Shown: one piece after another, positions 34,685 to 46,634 of the stretch
Position numbering within the stretch: position 1 is the stretch's first letter
How the letters are laid out: each line of letters begins with the position of its first letter
Made by a program: the position numbers and the translations under genes
Origin: Exophiala sp. HKRS030
Lineage: Eukaryota; Ascomycota; Eurotiomycetes; Chaetothyriales; Herpotrichiellaceae
Reading direction: 5' to 3'
DNA: 64,000 nucleotides
Assembly: GCA_023897205.1 (NCBI GenBank)
Contig: JAHWDD010000007.1
Coordinates: 3,658,001-3,722,000, forward strand
Notes under the pieces: generated by a model
The model's database searches: none
What the model was told of the DNA's origin: nothing
What the model saw: only the letters and a program-made list of their open reading frames with translations

Positions 34685-35983
34685 GAAATTGTTCGGGTCC
34701 TTCTTCCAATGGCATCGAGACTTTGCGGACGATGTAAATTCGCGGGTGTAGAACTCTCCAGAGTCGATTTCCATGTCTCCTCAGACATCGTATCAGCCAC
34801 CACTGCAACGTTCGCCGCTTCCTGCAAGCCCGGGTGGATGCCTGTGCTGCTGAATTTGATGATTGAAGGAAGAAACAAGGGCATAGGACCGGCACTAGGA
34901 TCTTTTGTCCGGGGCCGATGTCTGAATGAAATGGTTAGTGATTGACTCCAGTCAATAGTCAATGGCCACTGCGGTATGGAGAAACTCAGCTGTGCCCGGC
35001 TCGTGTTGCTGTTTACATAGACCAGCTTTCAAATTTCACTTAGAAAGAAGACCTCAGCCCAGGTAGTGGCGAGGAAACATTATACCCTTGCCTGATTTTA
35101 CCTGTCCCACAATGATAGAGCACTGAAATCCCTCTCGCTGGACTTGACAGTACACCAGCCCACAGGAGGAGTCATACTTGAAGGCCTAAGTGCAGATCGA
35201 TACGCGAAAAACGACAAACGACTGACGTATTTCGGGATTTATGAGCTACTACAGAAGCTTGCCTAAGTGCCTGCTATAGGTGAGTAGGTAGGTAGGTCAC
35301 TAGGTATGCAAGAACAGGCAAAAAAGGGGGAGCTATCGATCGATCTCCCTCTCCTTCAGCGAGACTTCTCAGCGAATCACGATATTTCGGCCGAAATCCT
35401 CGCTACGCTGTTTTCCCCATAACCGCCCTATGATTCAGTCATAGTGGATGAGGGCAACAAGGTTCGCAGGATTCCCCCAATATACGGTGAACTTTCATTG
35501 GCTCAGGTGGTGACATCCCTCGTGCGACCAGCAATGCCTGTTGATGGATACTTGGTTTCGGTACCAGATAGATGCATTGATTGAACTTGGGTTTTTTTTC
35601 GTCGGCAAAACTATGGTTTAGAGGCGAAAGGGTTCTGGGCACCGGCCGCTTGTTTTACGACAGATGGCTTGTGGTATGATGGCATTGGCAAGGGTCGTCG
35701 TGGCAAACCTTGACTCTGGGTCTATATAACTTCCATGGAATGACACAGGGTTGAGCTCAGATTCTCGTTTCGACAATCAGGATCCCATCCAAGGCGTTGT
35801 CCGACCAGGTGAAATCAGTATTACTATGTACTGATAAAGATATCTCTCAGAATCGACCTCCCACCCGTCTCATCCAATTCAATTCAATTTATTTCATTTC
35901 ATTTCAATTCCACCAACGCTATTCCTTCAGTTCCTCCTCCCTTTTCCCCTTCCCCCCATTCTCCCTCACGGCGTGATTTCAAT
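34685..35983. other. Intergenic spacer
   Basis: About 1.3 kb between two plus-strand genes. Short open frames at 34709-34945 and on the opposite strand at 34313-34962 are shadows or unsupported. TAGG-rich motifs occur near 35281-35310 and ATTTC/AATTC repeats near 35879-35912, probably in the leader of the next gene. Confidence 0.45.
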
Positions 35984-37131
35984 ATGCCGGAATACAAGCA
36001 CAACGGGCCGATCGACTGCGACGTCGACATCAACCTCGACAATGTCAATGGCAAGACTGCGGTCGTCACGGGCGGTGCGAGCGGGATTGGCGAGGCATAT
36101 GTGCGTGCCTTGGCTAGCGCAGGGTATGTTTGAATGCTTTCTTGGTGATCTCCAATTCTGCAAAGCAAAGCAATGCGATGCAAACCACAGCGGATATAGT
36201 CGATGCAAAGGAAAGTTTCTGAGTGTTTCTTGTGCTGATCTGGGTTTGTGGCTGCGTCTAGTGTCTATGTATTCATTGGCGACCGCGATGTGTTGAAAGG
36301 AGAGAAACTAGCGGCGGAATTGCCAGGGTGAGTGAGTGGGCATGAGTGTCTCAGAGTCCCGACACCATTGTTTATTTGTCTGTTCAACATTTGCTTACGC
36401 GATGGCGAATTGCTCCATCTAGCACGAGATTCATTGAATGCAACGTCACAGACTGGGAGTCGCAGGTGAATTTGTTCCGCGAAGCCAGCGCCCAATCGCC
36501 CACGGGCAAGATCTCCTACGTCGTCGCCAACGCCGGCATCATCCGCTCCGACGATGTGTTCTCATACGATGAATCAGGCCCGTCGAAACCGGACTTGATC
36601 ACCATCGACGTCAACATCTACGGCACCCTGTACACGACCAAACTCGCTATGCATTACTTCATCGCCCAGAACGGGACGACGCCGTCACCGATGCAGGAAG
36701 ACACGTGTTTGGTGTTGATCGGGTCTGGAGCCGCGTTCCTCGATTGCTTGCGCATACCGCAGTATTCGGCGAGTAAATGGGCTGCGAGGGGGATCATGCA
36801 TTCGCTGCGGCAGACGGCGTATTATTACGGCAGTCGTGTCAATGTCATCTCGCCGTGGTATGTCAAGACGGGTATCTTGTCGGAAGAAGCGTGGCAGCAG
36901 GCTAAGGATGCGGGTGTCGAGTTCGCCGAGGCGGCTGATGCCGGGCAGTGTTTGTTGAGGATTTTGAGTGATTCGACGGTTAACGGGCATTCGTTCTTTG
37001 TGGCTGCGAGGAAGTGGGCGAAGAGAGGGTATATCGACTTGGATCTTGATGACTATACGGATGATTTGTTGAAGGAAATTCAGGCGGATCAAGTACGCAC
37101 GACTCCTGTATCCGCGGGGCTTTTTGCTTAG
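35984..37131 (+). CDS. Short-chain dehydrogenase/reductase
   Basis: Three exons (35984-36123, 36262-36327, 36423-37131) encode 304 residues; introns are 138 and 95 nt, donors GTATGT and GTGAGT. The classical SDR fold is clear: TGGASGIGEA cofactor loop near residue 31, NAGII motif, GSGAAF serine, and YSASK catalytic Tyr-Lys. The sequence most resembles fungal enzymes annotated as 15-hydroxyprostaglandin dehydrogenase-like; the substrate is unknown. No targeting signal is visible. It ends 171 bp from the convergent Zn2Cys6 regulator, a common layout for accessory metabolism, but regulation of this gene by that protein is only a guess. Confidence 0.88.
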
Positions 37132-37302
37132 ACTTTCTGTTAGTATTGTGGCGCGTGGGTCATGAGGTGTTGATCCACGCATCGAGGGTTGTGTTTCTTG
37201 GAAATAGTATCTTGTTGTTGTAAACAGCACAGGCTAAAATACTGAGACATGGCTTTGACATTGTTAATCCTCATGGCCTAACTAAAATTCACTTTTGTTT
37301 GA

Positions 37303-39582
37303 TCACGAAAGAAAAGTGTCCCAATTGTAACCATTATTCTGCACCTCGAGGTTTGACGACATCATCTCGATTTGCTCGAGCCAGATGAATGTTTGCACTC
37401 TCGAGTTGGTCACTTCGTCGAAAATATGGCCATCGTTCGAAGATTCTGTACTTGTCGATGTACCCCAGATATTCAATTCCGCTGCGTCTGTATTTTGCTG
37501 ATTTTCCAAAGGGCTGCCATGAGGTGCACCGAACACATTCGTAGATATATTCTGAACATAGATATTACCGGACGTCATCTGCTGATGTTGATCTGGTACT
37601 CCAATACCGTCTTCCACCGACTTTCGTAAGCTCTTGAGACATTTCTCCAGAACATGTTCGCCAAATGCAGCAGAAGAATTCCGCTCTTTCAAAACGTGAA
37701 GTCTTGAGATGGTAAGTTCTAGAGCGTGGAGAATAGAGCGTCCATGTTCACCAAAGAGTACGTCAGGATATTTGGCGGCAGCAGCCGCTAAGAATAGACC
37801 TGCATCAACGCTGTAGAACATAATAGTAAAGATTTTGTAATGGTGCTTTTCTGATACGTGGAACAAATTTTCCGATTCCTGAAGTACTCGTAGGGCCGAG
37901 GTGATGGCTGCATTGCGACTACTCGGATGATAGACTGCGTGGGGTCTGTGAAGGGCCATGAGAATGGAGTGAACGATGATGGCGACTTGAAGACGATCTT
38001 TTTTCAAGCCGGGATATTTTGCCTCCCAGGAAAGATCAGGATCAATGGTTCGCATTGCTGGTGGAAGTTTGTTTAGTAGCTCAATAACTTCGTTGTGCAA
38101 GCTCTGAACCACACTATAATCCTTGAGTCGGCCATTGGCGGCACCCATCGACATGAACCTGTGGATAATATGAGCAGTTTCATACTTTACCAATTGTACA
38201 GTATAAGATGATGGTTTGTCGCCAATGCTTGTAGGTGTGAATAAAGTTCTTGCAGGGTCAAGAGGAAAGTCGCAGTCGATTGGAGGTGTGACTGTGCAGT
38301 CAAGAGCGTTTATCATTCGAGGGCGACCAAGTTGAAGCGCCATATGACTGTTCTGATTAGAGACTAAACTGAAGTTTTGTAAGGGCTCAACTTACCTTTC
38401 CCATGTGAAGAGAGTTACCCATAATCTTCTCTTGTGTTCATCATACCACAGATTTGAAAGCATCTCCGTCATATCACTCTGGAAGTTTTGCTCACGTTCT
38501 GGTTGCAGATGAAGGCCTAGACCTTGAGCTTGGCTATAGAACCCCATTAAACTCTGAAACCTTGAAGCTGCTATAACACTTACCGAAGCGCACTACCAAG
38601 TGAGAACCATGCCTCCGTACCACGACCACTGTTCTTTAGCCACGCGCATCTTAGCAAATCAGCCTGGACAGCCTCGATAGTAGGCCTTTGTCGTGCTAAG
38701 GTATCCATAGCAGCTTCACCAGCGTCGCTAAACCTTTTTGAAAGCTGATCGGCCACACCGTGATCTTCTGCGCCCAGAGCCATATCATGGTCTGCGCTAG
38801 GAGGAAGGAACTGCAAGGCTAAGGCAATGACTTGGAAGAGCAACGCGGCGAAATATGCCATGTCCCACGACAAGTCGGCTGCATCGTAGTTTTCGTTGTG
38901 ATTTCGACGGTATTGATCCCAAGCGAGATGGGCCCTGTCAAAATAGTACTGGTCGAGTACCGCAAAATACCAATTTGCCTCATTGAAGAAAATTCTCACC
39001 AACTGCTGTGTAGCATATGGAGGAGGCAATTTGGCAAGGATCCTGCTGACTTCGGAGCATTTGGCCACTGGTATCAGGTTTGGTGTTGTTCCTGTGGCTG
39101 GTGATGCAGGCTCATCCTCACCGAGCATCTTGAGCGGTAATTAGCCAGGTAAGCTGGCGATGTCTTCGAGATAAACTTACCTGACTGAGAACGGCCAAAA
39201 GTCCCGAGCGACTTTGCCCGGCATAGCCAATCAGCTCTGTGAGCTTCGAGGCACCCGTAGACTGAGCCGCAGAGTCGATAACAGATGTCGACATGTAAAA
39301 CGGTGATGGTGTCTCTCGAGCTGTGGATTTGTTCCCACGTGTGACAGGATCGTTGGAACTCCTGGCATTCTGGTACGAACATCTCGAATCAATAGCCCGC
39401 GATACACAATTGTTACAAGGTGTCTTGCGATCACACTTTGAATGTCAGAGAACAGAGCAAACCTTATATCATTAAAAGAGTAGACTCACCTTCTGTTTCC
39501 GGCGGTGGCATTCAGTACAGCATGTCACAGGACGATTTTGCTTAGAGTAGGTACGAGTCCGACCAGCGGGAGAATCTGCCAT
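37303..39582 (-). CDS. Zn2Cys6 fungal-specific transcription factor
   Basis: Five minus-strand exons (39582-39490, 39435-39181, 39128-38584, 38533-38396, 38347-37303) encode 691 residues; introns are 48-54 nt and all phases close. The first intron splits the zinc cluster: CTECHRRKQK joins CDRKTPCNNC, giving C-x2-C-x6-C-x5-C-x2-C-x8-C at residues 22-50. The middle carries the fungal_trans domain (LRCAWLKNSGRGTEAWFSLG, ALRQAQGLGLHLQPE, WESHMALQLGRPRMIN). It should act in the nucleus as a DNA-binding regulator of a metabolic pathway. The C-terminal 90 residues are acidic and Asn-rich, suitable for activation. Target genes are not evident; the adjacent dehydrogenase is a candidate by position only. 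Confidence 0.92.
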
Positions 39583-40124
39583 GATTTACCCCGGGATCCA
39601 GTTACGGAATAGAGGTTTTTCCTGCAGACACATGCGAAGGGAGGATAGCTCAGGTCGACACATGGAATGCATTCTAGAAGAATGGTTCAGGACTGAGAAC
39701 GGAGTGGAGAGGTCAAAGAGTTGCCCAGGCACACAACCATGTGGGTATTGCGCATTGGAAGAAGCTGGAATAGAAGTCTTGATCAGGTCTGGATAGGGTT
39801 AACCATGATGAATTTCGGCCGATGCCAAGCCCTTGATGGAAACGAGTCTATACTTGACCGTAGACAATGATATAGCGAAGCACAAGCGATGGGGAAAGTT
39901 TTATATTTTCCAGCTATAACTAGCACTCTCGAGGCATCGTCCGAATTTAGGAGTACGGACTACATCTGTATATCTCCTAAGCACCTATAGTTTATTGACA
40001 CCTTAATATCCTCCGTTAGTAAGGAGGTATGGACTAAAGGTAGTTATCGAACCTCATTTGACAAGTGGAGGCGTGAGTATACTTACTACCTAATAAGCAA
40101 GGCTCTACTCCCCCAATCACCCAT
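39583..40124. other. Intergenic spacer
   Basis: About 540 bases between the transcription factor start and the end of the next minus-strand gene. It should contain the promoter of the transcription factor. I see no gene. Confidence 0.45.
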
Positions 40125-40605
40125 TCACGTCTTCCCTTTCCCTTTGTCCTTCTCATCTCTCCCACGCTTGCCATAATATTCCTCCCTACCATCACCGACG
40201 CCCCTGTCAGTTCCATAATCGTTGTAGGTGGATATGTACTTACAATTTCTTCCCCTATCCGCCTCCGTCCCCTTTCCCTTAAGACGATCAAGCGACTCTT
40301 CAATCAATCTATCCATAAGAAGAAACCATAAACAAAAGCAATCACTCGGCCAATCAATCTTCTATCTAATTCACAACTCCCCATCATAACCCTGTAGGAC
40401 TCAAATATCTATCAAAATTTGTGAAAACTCACCCAATATGCCCTCTCAGCGTGCCCTCGAGCTCATCCATGCGGGCCTCGTGCTCCTCGTTGTTGAACTC
40501 GTGCCAGCTGCGTAGATTGTACGTCGCGGCGACGACGGCAGAGAGCTTGGTGATGGCGAGAAGAGCGGAAATAGTCGGTGGTGGAATATCGTTGTCTTTG
40601 TCTCG

Positions 40606-40608
<3 letters not shown>
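40125..40608 (-). CDS. Small charged protein, start codon not found (unresolved 5' end)
   Basis: Two exons on the minus strand: 40608-40433 and 40308-40125, joined by a 124-nt intron (GTGAGT donor, ATAG acceptor). The phase closes exactly and gives about 119 residues. The first exon reads DIPPPTISALLAITKLSAVV then YNLRSWHEFNNEEHEARMDE, and the second LIEESLDRLKGKGTE followed by a very charged tail ending KDKGKGKT. Composition is clearly protein-like, and the N-terminal part could be one membrane helix. There is no ATG: the codon where one would fit is ATA at 40608, immediately beside the (CTTG)n microsatellite. Either an upstream exon exists, the start codon was lost, or the base is wrong. 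No family is recognised. Confidence 0.5.

Positions 40609-40689
<81 letters not shown>
40609..40689. repeat. (CTTG)n microsatellite
   Basis: About twenty uninterrupted tandem copies of GCTT/CTTG, 81 bp. Being tetranucleotide, it is open in several frames, which creates plus-strand frames of repeated LLAC residues that I do not treat as genes. It directly abuts the 5' end of the small minus-strand gene. Confidence 0.95.
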
Positions 40690-41190
40690 AAAGGGATGGT
40701 TTAGTCGGTGGTGAGTATCTTGGGGTGTTGTACTTGGCTTTGGACCGTAATTACGTTTGGGGTTTTAATTTGACTCGGTTTCAAAATTGACAAAGACGAT
40801 GATGCGTATCTGGCAACATGGCACTATGGCAGGGAGTTGATCAAGAGGTTGGTACATAGATGGGTGGGGGCATTTGTATCGCCTGCAAGGCTGAGCTTTG
40901 GCTTACTGCTCCCGAACGACTAAAATCCCAGCACGAGACCATTTCTCATAGAAGCATATCGAGGATAAGCATCTCATTGATTATTAGTGGCCCCTAACTA
41001 GTGTGCCTATCGTGTGACTCAAAGTTCTTGCAATACTTTGACCTCGTTCGAATGTTATCTTGTTCGAGTCTACCTCTACACTACTATCATCCGTTTTTGG
41101 TAAAGCTGTGATTGACCCTGTTACCCTCAGCCAACAGACAGTAACGCCCCCTAGAAATACATGTTACAAAGTTCCCGATCACCCGTAATC
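40690..41190. other. Intergenic spacer
   Basis: About 500 bases with no recognisable gene. If the small gene at 40125-40608 has a further 5' exon, it should lie here on the minus strand, but I found no convincing ATG exon with a matching donor. Confidence 0.4.
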
Positions 41191-42410
41191 CTAAAACCTG
41201 AGCCAAGGGTGCTGGAGAAGCTGCGTGGCTGTCGGCCGCTTCTCTGGTTCAGGCTCCATAGCAGTCGTTATAAAGTCCCAACCACCTTTGTCAGCGTCAA
41301 ACATTTCACCAATAAAGCTTAGAGTAATTGGCTGCCCGTTAGGCGCGACTTTCGGCTTGAACTGGGCAATCTCCTCCTGTAGTTCCGGTGACACTCGGCT
41401 CACGAGAGTTGGAGGGAATTGGACCAATGTCCACAGAGCTCGAATTGATTCCAGGTCCCGCTCTTCAGAGGGAACTTCTCCGGGGTCGCCAACTATCTGG
41501 AGCAACTTAGCTCCAGGCTCCATGAGGAGGGAGCCAATCTTGGAAAGAAACCCTTGGTTAGCGCATTAAATCCATAGCCAAAACTTAGCGCTCGCTCACA
41601 ATAGCCCCAAGCGACCATATATCGGTAGATGGACCCCAACTAAGACCTAGCCAAGATTCTGGACTTCGCCAGTAAGGGTTTGTAATAGTCCTAAGTCGAT
41701 CCTCTGGGATAGACGCAGCTGGGAAAGTCAGTGTTGCGACACGTGGAACAAAGGAACTCCTCATAAATACTGACCAACACCAAAATCGAGGATCTTGAAT
41801 AACGGATCGGATGAGGTCCGCCAGAAGCGTTTCATTTTCAGGAGCGAAAATGCCACGTTTTCCATTTTGAGATCTGTATTCATCAGTCTGTATTCTTCCC
41901 GGATGTTGTGGAGTAAAACACAGACCAGTGTGAACAATATTCTTCTTGTGGACATGGGATAATCCCGTGAGAAGCTGTCTGGCGCACGTTTTGATCTGAT
42001 CCAAACTAAAACTCCTTTTCTCTGTCAAGTGGAACTTGTGTAGGTCATTCTCCAGGTACTCAAAGACACCTGCTCGAACATCGTCCGCGCTGGATTCATT
42101 TTGAAGGCTGACCGTGTCAATTAATTGTCGCACGCCTTCTACACCCTTTAATGGGCCGCATAGTAGAGTTATCTCGTTGTTTAGTTGCCGGATAGCTCTA
42201 ACCTGGTCGTTAGGTTCGGGTCGTAGAGGCGATTTGAAAAGAGCGAGTCGTCCATCACTGTTCTCGCATCAGTAGCCAGCCTCGTGAAAGTGTATGTAGG
42301 TTTTAGTCCGACATTTCTGATTGGGCGACCCAAGCATGTTTATGCCAAGTGCTTGCTGGCTCGAGAAGTCGATATGTATTTTTGGACAAGCCTGTGAAAC
42401 ATTGGGTCAT
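41191..42410 (-). CDS. Small divergent protein kinase
   Basis: Five minus-strand exons (42410-42313, 42257-41926, 41873-41775, 41718-41600, 41538-41191) encode 331 residues, and all phases close. It is a bare kinase domain: beta-3 lysine in LALFKSP, VFEYLENDLHKF hinge, IVHTDLKMENV catalytic loop (Thr replacing the usual Arg of HRD), ILDFGVA, then NPYWRSPESWLG and DIWSLGAIV of the C-lobe, ending RPTATQLLQHPWLRF. HTD is seen in SRPK-like kinases, but here the N-lobe is short and the glycine loop poorly conserved, so activity is uncertain. Donors are GTCGGA, GTCTGT, GTCAGT and GTGAGC, weaker than elsewhere in the window. Lineage-specific expanded kinases of this type occur in filamentous fungi. 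A further in-frame ATG lies slightly upstream. Confidence 0.65.
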
Positions 42411-43421
42411 TGAAAGAGCACTAGATCCCATCACCGCCACTATTCCTTCGATAGGGACTGCACTTTAGGTGAAAGGACAGAACGATTGAATGATCAACTT
42501 AGCGTCCAATTTCGGTTGTCGCAAAGGTTGTACAGAAGCGCCAGAGGGACATATGGACCTGCTAAGACGGAGAACAGAGTAACTAGTTGGGGAGCCACTG
42601 AAGCTACAAACTTGGCGCCAGGGCTTAACCACGGGCCGCTTCCCTGGTACTTGGAATTTACTACGCCTAGAGGAACTAAGCCTAAAGGGCACTCATGCTA
42701 TTTATACCGTCCAATTCTTGGGTGACGGCTTGATCTCCTGGAGGCCCATACGTTTACTTGTGCCATTGATCGTGGAGCTGACGGGTATCAGAAAGAGGCC
42801 AAGAGGTATTGATATAAGGATATCCTTAGTATATTGCCATTTCGTACCCTACATTGCATACCTACATTCACTGTCATTTCTCTCGATTTCCCAGATTGTC
42901 AGATCTCTAAAATTAAGAGCCAGAGATTAGCATCTATGGTGCAATCAACCATTTTATCGGCCTCCCCCAGGAACGATATCTAAGCGCCAGTAGTTAGAGG
43001 TCGTCACACTAATTTCTGTGGCCAGATAGACTAGGATTATGTCGGAAGAGTGAGTTCGATCTAGGTGATCTCGTCCGAACCTCGGATCCCAAAACAGCAC
43101 CTGCATTGGCGTGGCACCAGAGTCAAAGCCAGACGCCTGGTCTATGGAGTGCCACAAGATGTAATGGTGTGCAAGGGCTCGCCAACAGAGCACTGAGAAC
43201 TTACAATCGCTCTTGCAACAGCCAATTCTGAAGCAAGTCACAAGTTGCCCAGTTGCGGCTGGGACCTCGGCGCTTAGTGCATGCCAATTTAACAACTATT
43301 TACACAACAGGACAACGACAACTACAAGTTTTGTGCAATCAACTTCCAAAGCTATTGCCTGCGTTGTGAGCCACTTCTGTCTGCTTCACCAGGATATTCA
43401 GCATCTTATCAAAACATAAGT
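42411..43421. other. Intergenic spacer, possible relic
   Basis: About 1 kb. A minus-strand frame of 113 codons at 42954-43295 has a fairly protein-like composition, but I recognise no domain and no splice partner, so I leave it uncalled. The part next to 42410 should be the kinase promoter. Confidence 0.35.
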
Positions 43422-43791
43422 ATGTCTACGCTTCTCAAAACCATTCACCGGGGTGCTCAGACGATTCAAATTGCTGTCCGCGAATATGGGGATGGATGGA
43501 GAAGGCTGATTGATCCAATTGACCAAAACCTATTGAACGAGCACGTCAACAGAGTCTCTGAAGAAAAGAATCAGCTACCCATCGATACGGATAAAGCCAT
43601 TATGAGGTAAATTTGATTAGGATCCCGGGAAAACAAGACAATTTTCTGACGGCGAATCTCGGTCCATGTTCCATAAAAGCGAAGCCGACCCAACAGACCA
43701 TATCACACTTGACTGCTATGATATGGATGGGAACCACAAGAAGACCATTCACGTTGCTAAGAACAAACGTGACCAGCAAAACTATCCCTGA
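43422..43791 (+). CDS. Small protein of unknown function, splice site uncertain
   Basis: The first exon starts at 43422 (MSTLLKTIHRGAQTIQIAV) and stays open to 43606. The second lies in another frame, with clearly protein-like residues (SRSMFHKSEADPTDHITLDC, then NHKKTIHVAKNKRDQQNYP) to the stop at 43789-43791. A single indel cannot join them because stops intervene in both frames. Option A: an intron of 31 nt (43607-43637, donor GTAAAT), phase-correct but abnormally short, giving 112 residues. Option B: donor GTCTCT at 43554 and acceptor TTAG at 43620, 67 nt, also phase-correct but with a weak donor. No family or signal is recognised. It could also be a decaying gene. Confidence 0.4.
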
Positions 43792-44493
43792 TTGAGTGGC
43801 TCCAGAAGAAATGCGCCTTTCAATGTAGGCTGAGGCCTTTGATTCCGAAGGAGCTCAGATGTTCTAGAGGATAGGTATACCCGAAGGTCTGCGGCGTACA
43901 GGTACACTGGATGACACGACGGGTACGTTATAGGCGCATGTGATGGGTAGAAACAGGGCTCCCAATCTGACGGGCGTCAGACACACATCCTCCTCCTCCT
44001 CCTCGAATGTAGAAGCTAGGCGGACGAGCGACACCGAATGTGAGCAGGCAAAATTTACGGCGTGGAAGTATTTATTGATTACTATTCTGCTTCCTTAGAA
44101 TGTACAAGTATAGATCAGTTAAAGTAGCATAAATACCCGGCGTGGTGAAATGAGGACCAGGTACTTTGGGCATCAACCCCCCATGTATGCCAACTGAGAT
44201 GTCGATCGACCATGTTAGCATGCCCCTGTGTTCTGATACTATCCTACTATCATGATTATAGCTGTCGTTAATTAATACGATCGTTTTGCTTCCATGTCAC
44301 AACGTCATAGACTCTTAAAGAGTGCCGAAATTACAAAGAGAGACACAACAGGGCTTGATATCATGAAAAATGGTTCAACAAGGGATTCTCCATCAATCAC
44401 AGAATTCTATAAGCAACAGATAAATCCACTTTGTTATACATATCATGCAGTACATTGTTGTCTCATAAAATCATCCCAAAAAGCAACGACACT
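43792..44493. other. Convergent intergenic spacer
   Basis: About 700 bases between two convergent genes, with a short (TCC)n run near 43987-44004. A 68-codon frame at 44294-44500 has no domain and overlaps the end of the next gene. Probably terminators only. Confidence 0.4.
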
Positions 44494-46634
44494 TCAATAA
44501 CTCTCCCAAACTTGTTGACCCATTGAAATGATCCGATTGAAAAGTTCTTCTCGTTCCTTGATGGCCATCGCTCTGAACACTTTTCCATCAACGGTCTTGA
44601 TCTCAATTCCATCCTTGACTTCTCTGCTCGTGGCCCAGCCCACCACGATTTTCCCCTTCCACCCCAATCCACCGATTTTCTTGACTTCGACAATATCCGC
44701 AATGGCTGTGGCCCAGACAGGGTCATGTGGCATGGTTTCTACCGCCTCATGCTGGTCAAGATGGCGTGTGAAGTAGACACAAGGAGATGCCGGACGATTG
44801 CCACTAGCAGGTGAGACGGAGCTGTCGATGTATACTGCACCCTTTTTACCCTCACATCTTGCTTTGAACTCGATAGGACCCTCGACTGGCTTTTCTTTCT
44901 CTTCGGCCTTGGATGGAAGCACACCAAGCTTTTGCTTTGCGTGGTTAGACCCTAGTGCTGCTCTAGCAGAGTTGGTTGTCAGCTTGGTCTCGACTGCGCC
45001 GGCAGTGGTATGCTTGAAAGCAGACAAGACTTTGGCTCCGAAACCACTCTTTTTCTTTGGTGTGGATTCCTGGGTCGCAGGATCTGTGCCGCTCGGCTCA
45101 TCCACAGTGATGGCATCTTCGATTTCGGAATGTGAAGCATCCAATCCATTGGCTGTCAGATCGGCCTTGTCAACGTGCGCTGGCTCATCAGGAGGTGGTA
45201 GGTGTGATGACGGAGGCGGTGGAAGAGGTGCTCGGTTGGCTTCACCGATGCGCAAGAGAGTGATGGTAAGTTGAGCATTCGTAGGCACGCCTTTCAGGAG
45301 TGTATTCCTGATCTCAAGATACTTGGGCCAGTCAGGGATATTCTTGTTTAGCCATTTGATACCTTCCTGCATGAGTGGATCTGTGAAAAACGCAAAACCG
45401 CCAATCAGTGTAGAGCCTTTCATCACCCATTGAGGTTTGGTGACCAGAGAGACTAGAAGGAGAGGTGCAAAGATGGCACCAAGCTGATACCGCTTGTTGG
45501 CTGAGAATGGAGGTGTTGGCGACAATGCATTGGCAAATCGTTCCCAGCCATCAGCAATGTCTCCTATAATATGCATAGCTGGTCGCATCTGTGTCCAGAC
45601 TGCCTCCTCCATAGGCTGTTTGGTCTTGTCATGCGAACCCTCTCCACCTGAAGCAGATGAAGAAGCATCGGCAGCGGCTGAAGCCATCTTTGTGGGGTCG
45701 GGGACCGACTCGTCCAAAGTCTTGCTTCCACCTTGTTCATCAGGAGCGGATTGGTCATGACGGCCTGCGGCACTTGAAATAGCCACTGATGCAATGCCTG
45801 ACACCAAATTGCTGGCCTCTTGTTCCACAGCTTCACCCTTGTATTTCTCGGGTGCACCAGTAACACTGTCGTGGCTGCCCAGAACGCCAGCTTTTGGTTT
45901 CTGTACTCCTCCTGTCTTGTGGTTGACGAGTGCAATGGGCGCGGGAGGAAATAGAATAGGGCGAGATTGAGGGACTGTGATGAGGAGAATGACCATTGTG
46001 AACACCATGGGCATGATGAAATTGAAGAGCCATGCAATAAAGTAGGCAGCGGCAAAGGCAGCGGTGCGTCGTGGTTCGCGCCATGATCTCAAACGTGCAA
46101 TATGCTTGCCGAAGCTGATCAAGCCCACAATGACCGTCATGTATAGTCTTTCAAGGTTGGATCGTAGCTTGTCAGGAGAAAAGTCATCTTCATCGGCAAT
46201 ATTGAGGTCCAGCCCCCCGGGAGGAGCAACGGGGATCTTCTTGACATGGTACATTTGCTGGCAAGGTGGTAAGTGTATGTTCATCAAAACGGTCTTGTAA
46301 AGACGTTACTTGCCTTGTTGAATCTCCTAATCAGAGTCCACAATTCATCGTTCGGTAAACCACCCACCAAAGTTTCTACACCTACTGCGTTGGCTTGCCA
46401 TCCTAGATTTGTTATGCGATCCTCCTTACCGGCCTTTTGGGCAGCACCAAGAATTTCATGATCACCGGTGGCTAATTGGTGACTCGTACTGGTGTTCTGA
46501 CCTAATGGAGCCTGCGAAGTTGCTGTTATAGGTTTCGTAGCCTGGGTGATTCGTTTGCGGAATTCTGAATCTGGATTCTCTTCAAGAGGGGGAGTCGTTC
46601 CTCCATCGCGGAATACATATCCAGGTGGAGGCAT
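44494..46634 (-). CDS. DUF3292-family membrane-associated protein
   Basis: Two minus-strand exons (46634-46314 and 46257-44494) encode 694 residues. The 56-nt intron starts GCAAGT and ends CCAG, a GC-AG intron; phase 0 joining gives the conserved LIRRFNKQMYHVKKIPVAPP. Residues 1-106 carry the exon-1 part of the domain. After it come GGLDLNIADEDDFSPDKLR, a long hydrophobic hairpin (about 178-210, YFIAWLFNFIMPMVFTMVIL) and a second hydrophobic stretch near AIFAPLLLVSLVTKP. The C-terminal 150 residues (VWATAIADIVEVKKIGGLGW to REELFNRIISMGQQVW) look like a GRAM-type lipid-binding fold. Such a layout suggests an ER or endomembrane peripheral protein, but the family has no established function. Confidence 0.82.

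Noticed and set aside
35899..36208. Minus-strand frames opposite the first dehydrogenase exon
   Set aside because: They are shadows; the plus strand gives a phase-correct three-exon dehydrogenase.
40421..40790. Plus-strand frames of repeated LLAC residues
   Set aside because: They are produced by the (CTTG)n microsatellite and oppose a better-supported minus-strand exon.
42954..43295. 113-codon minus-strand frame with protein-like text
   Set aside because: No family, no splice partner and no start support; kept only as a possible relic in the spacer description.
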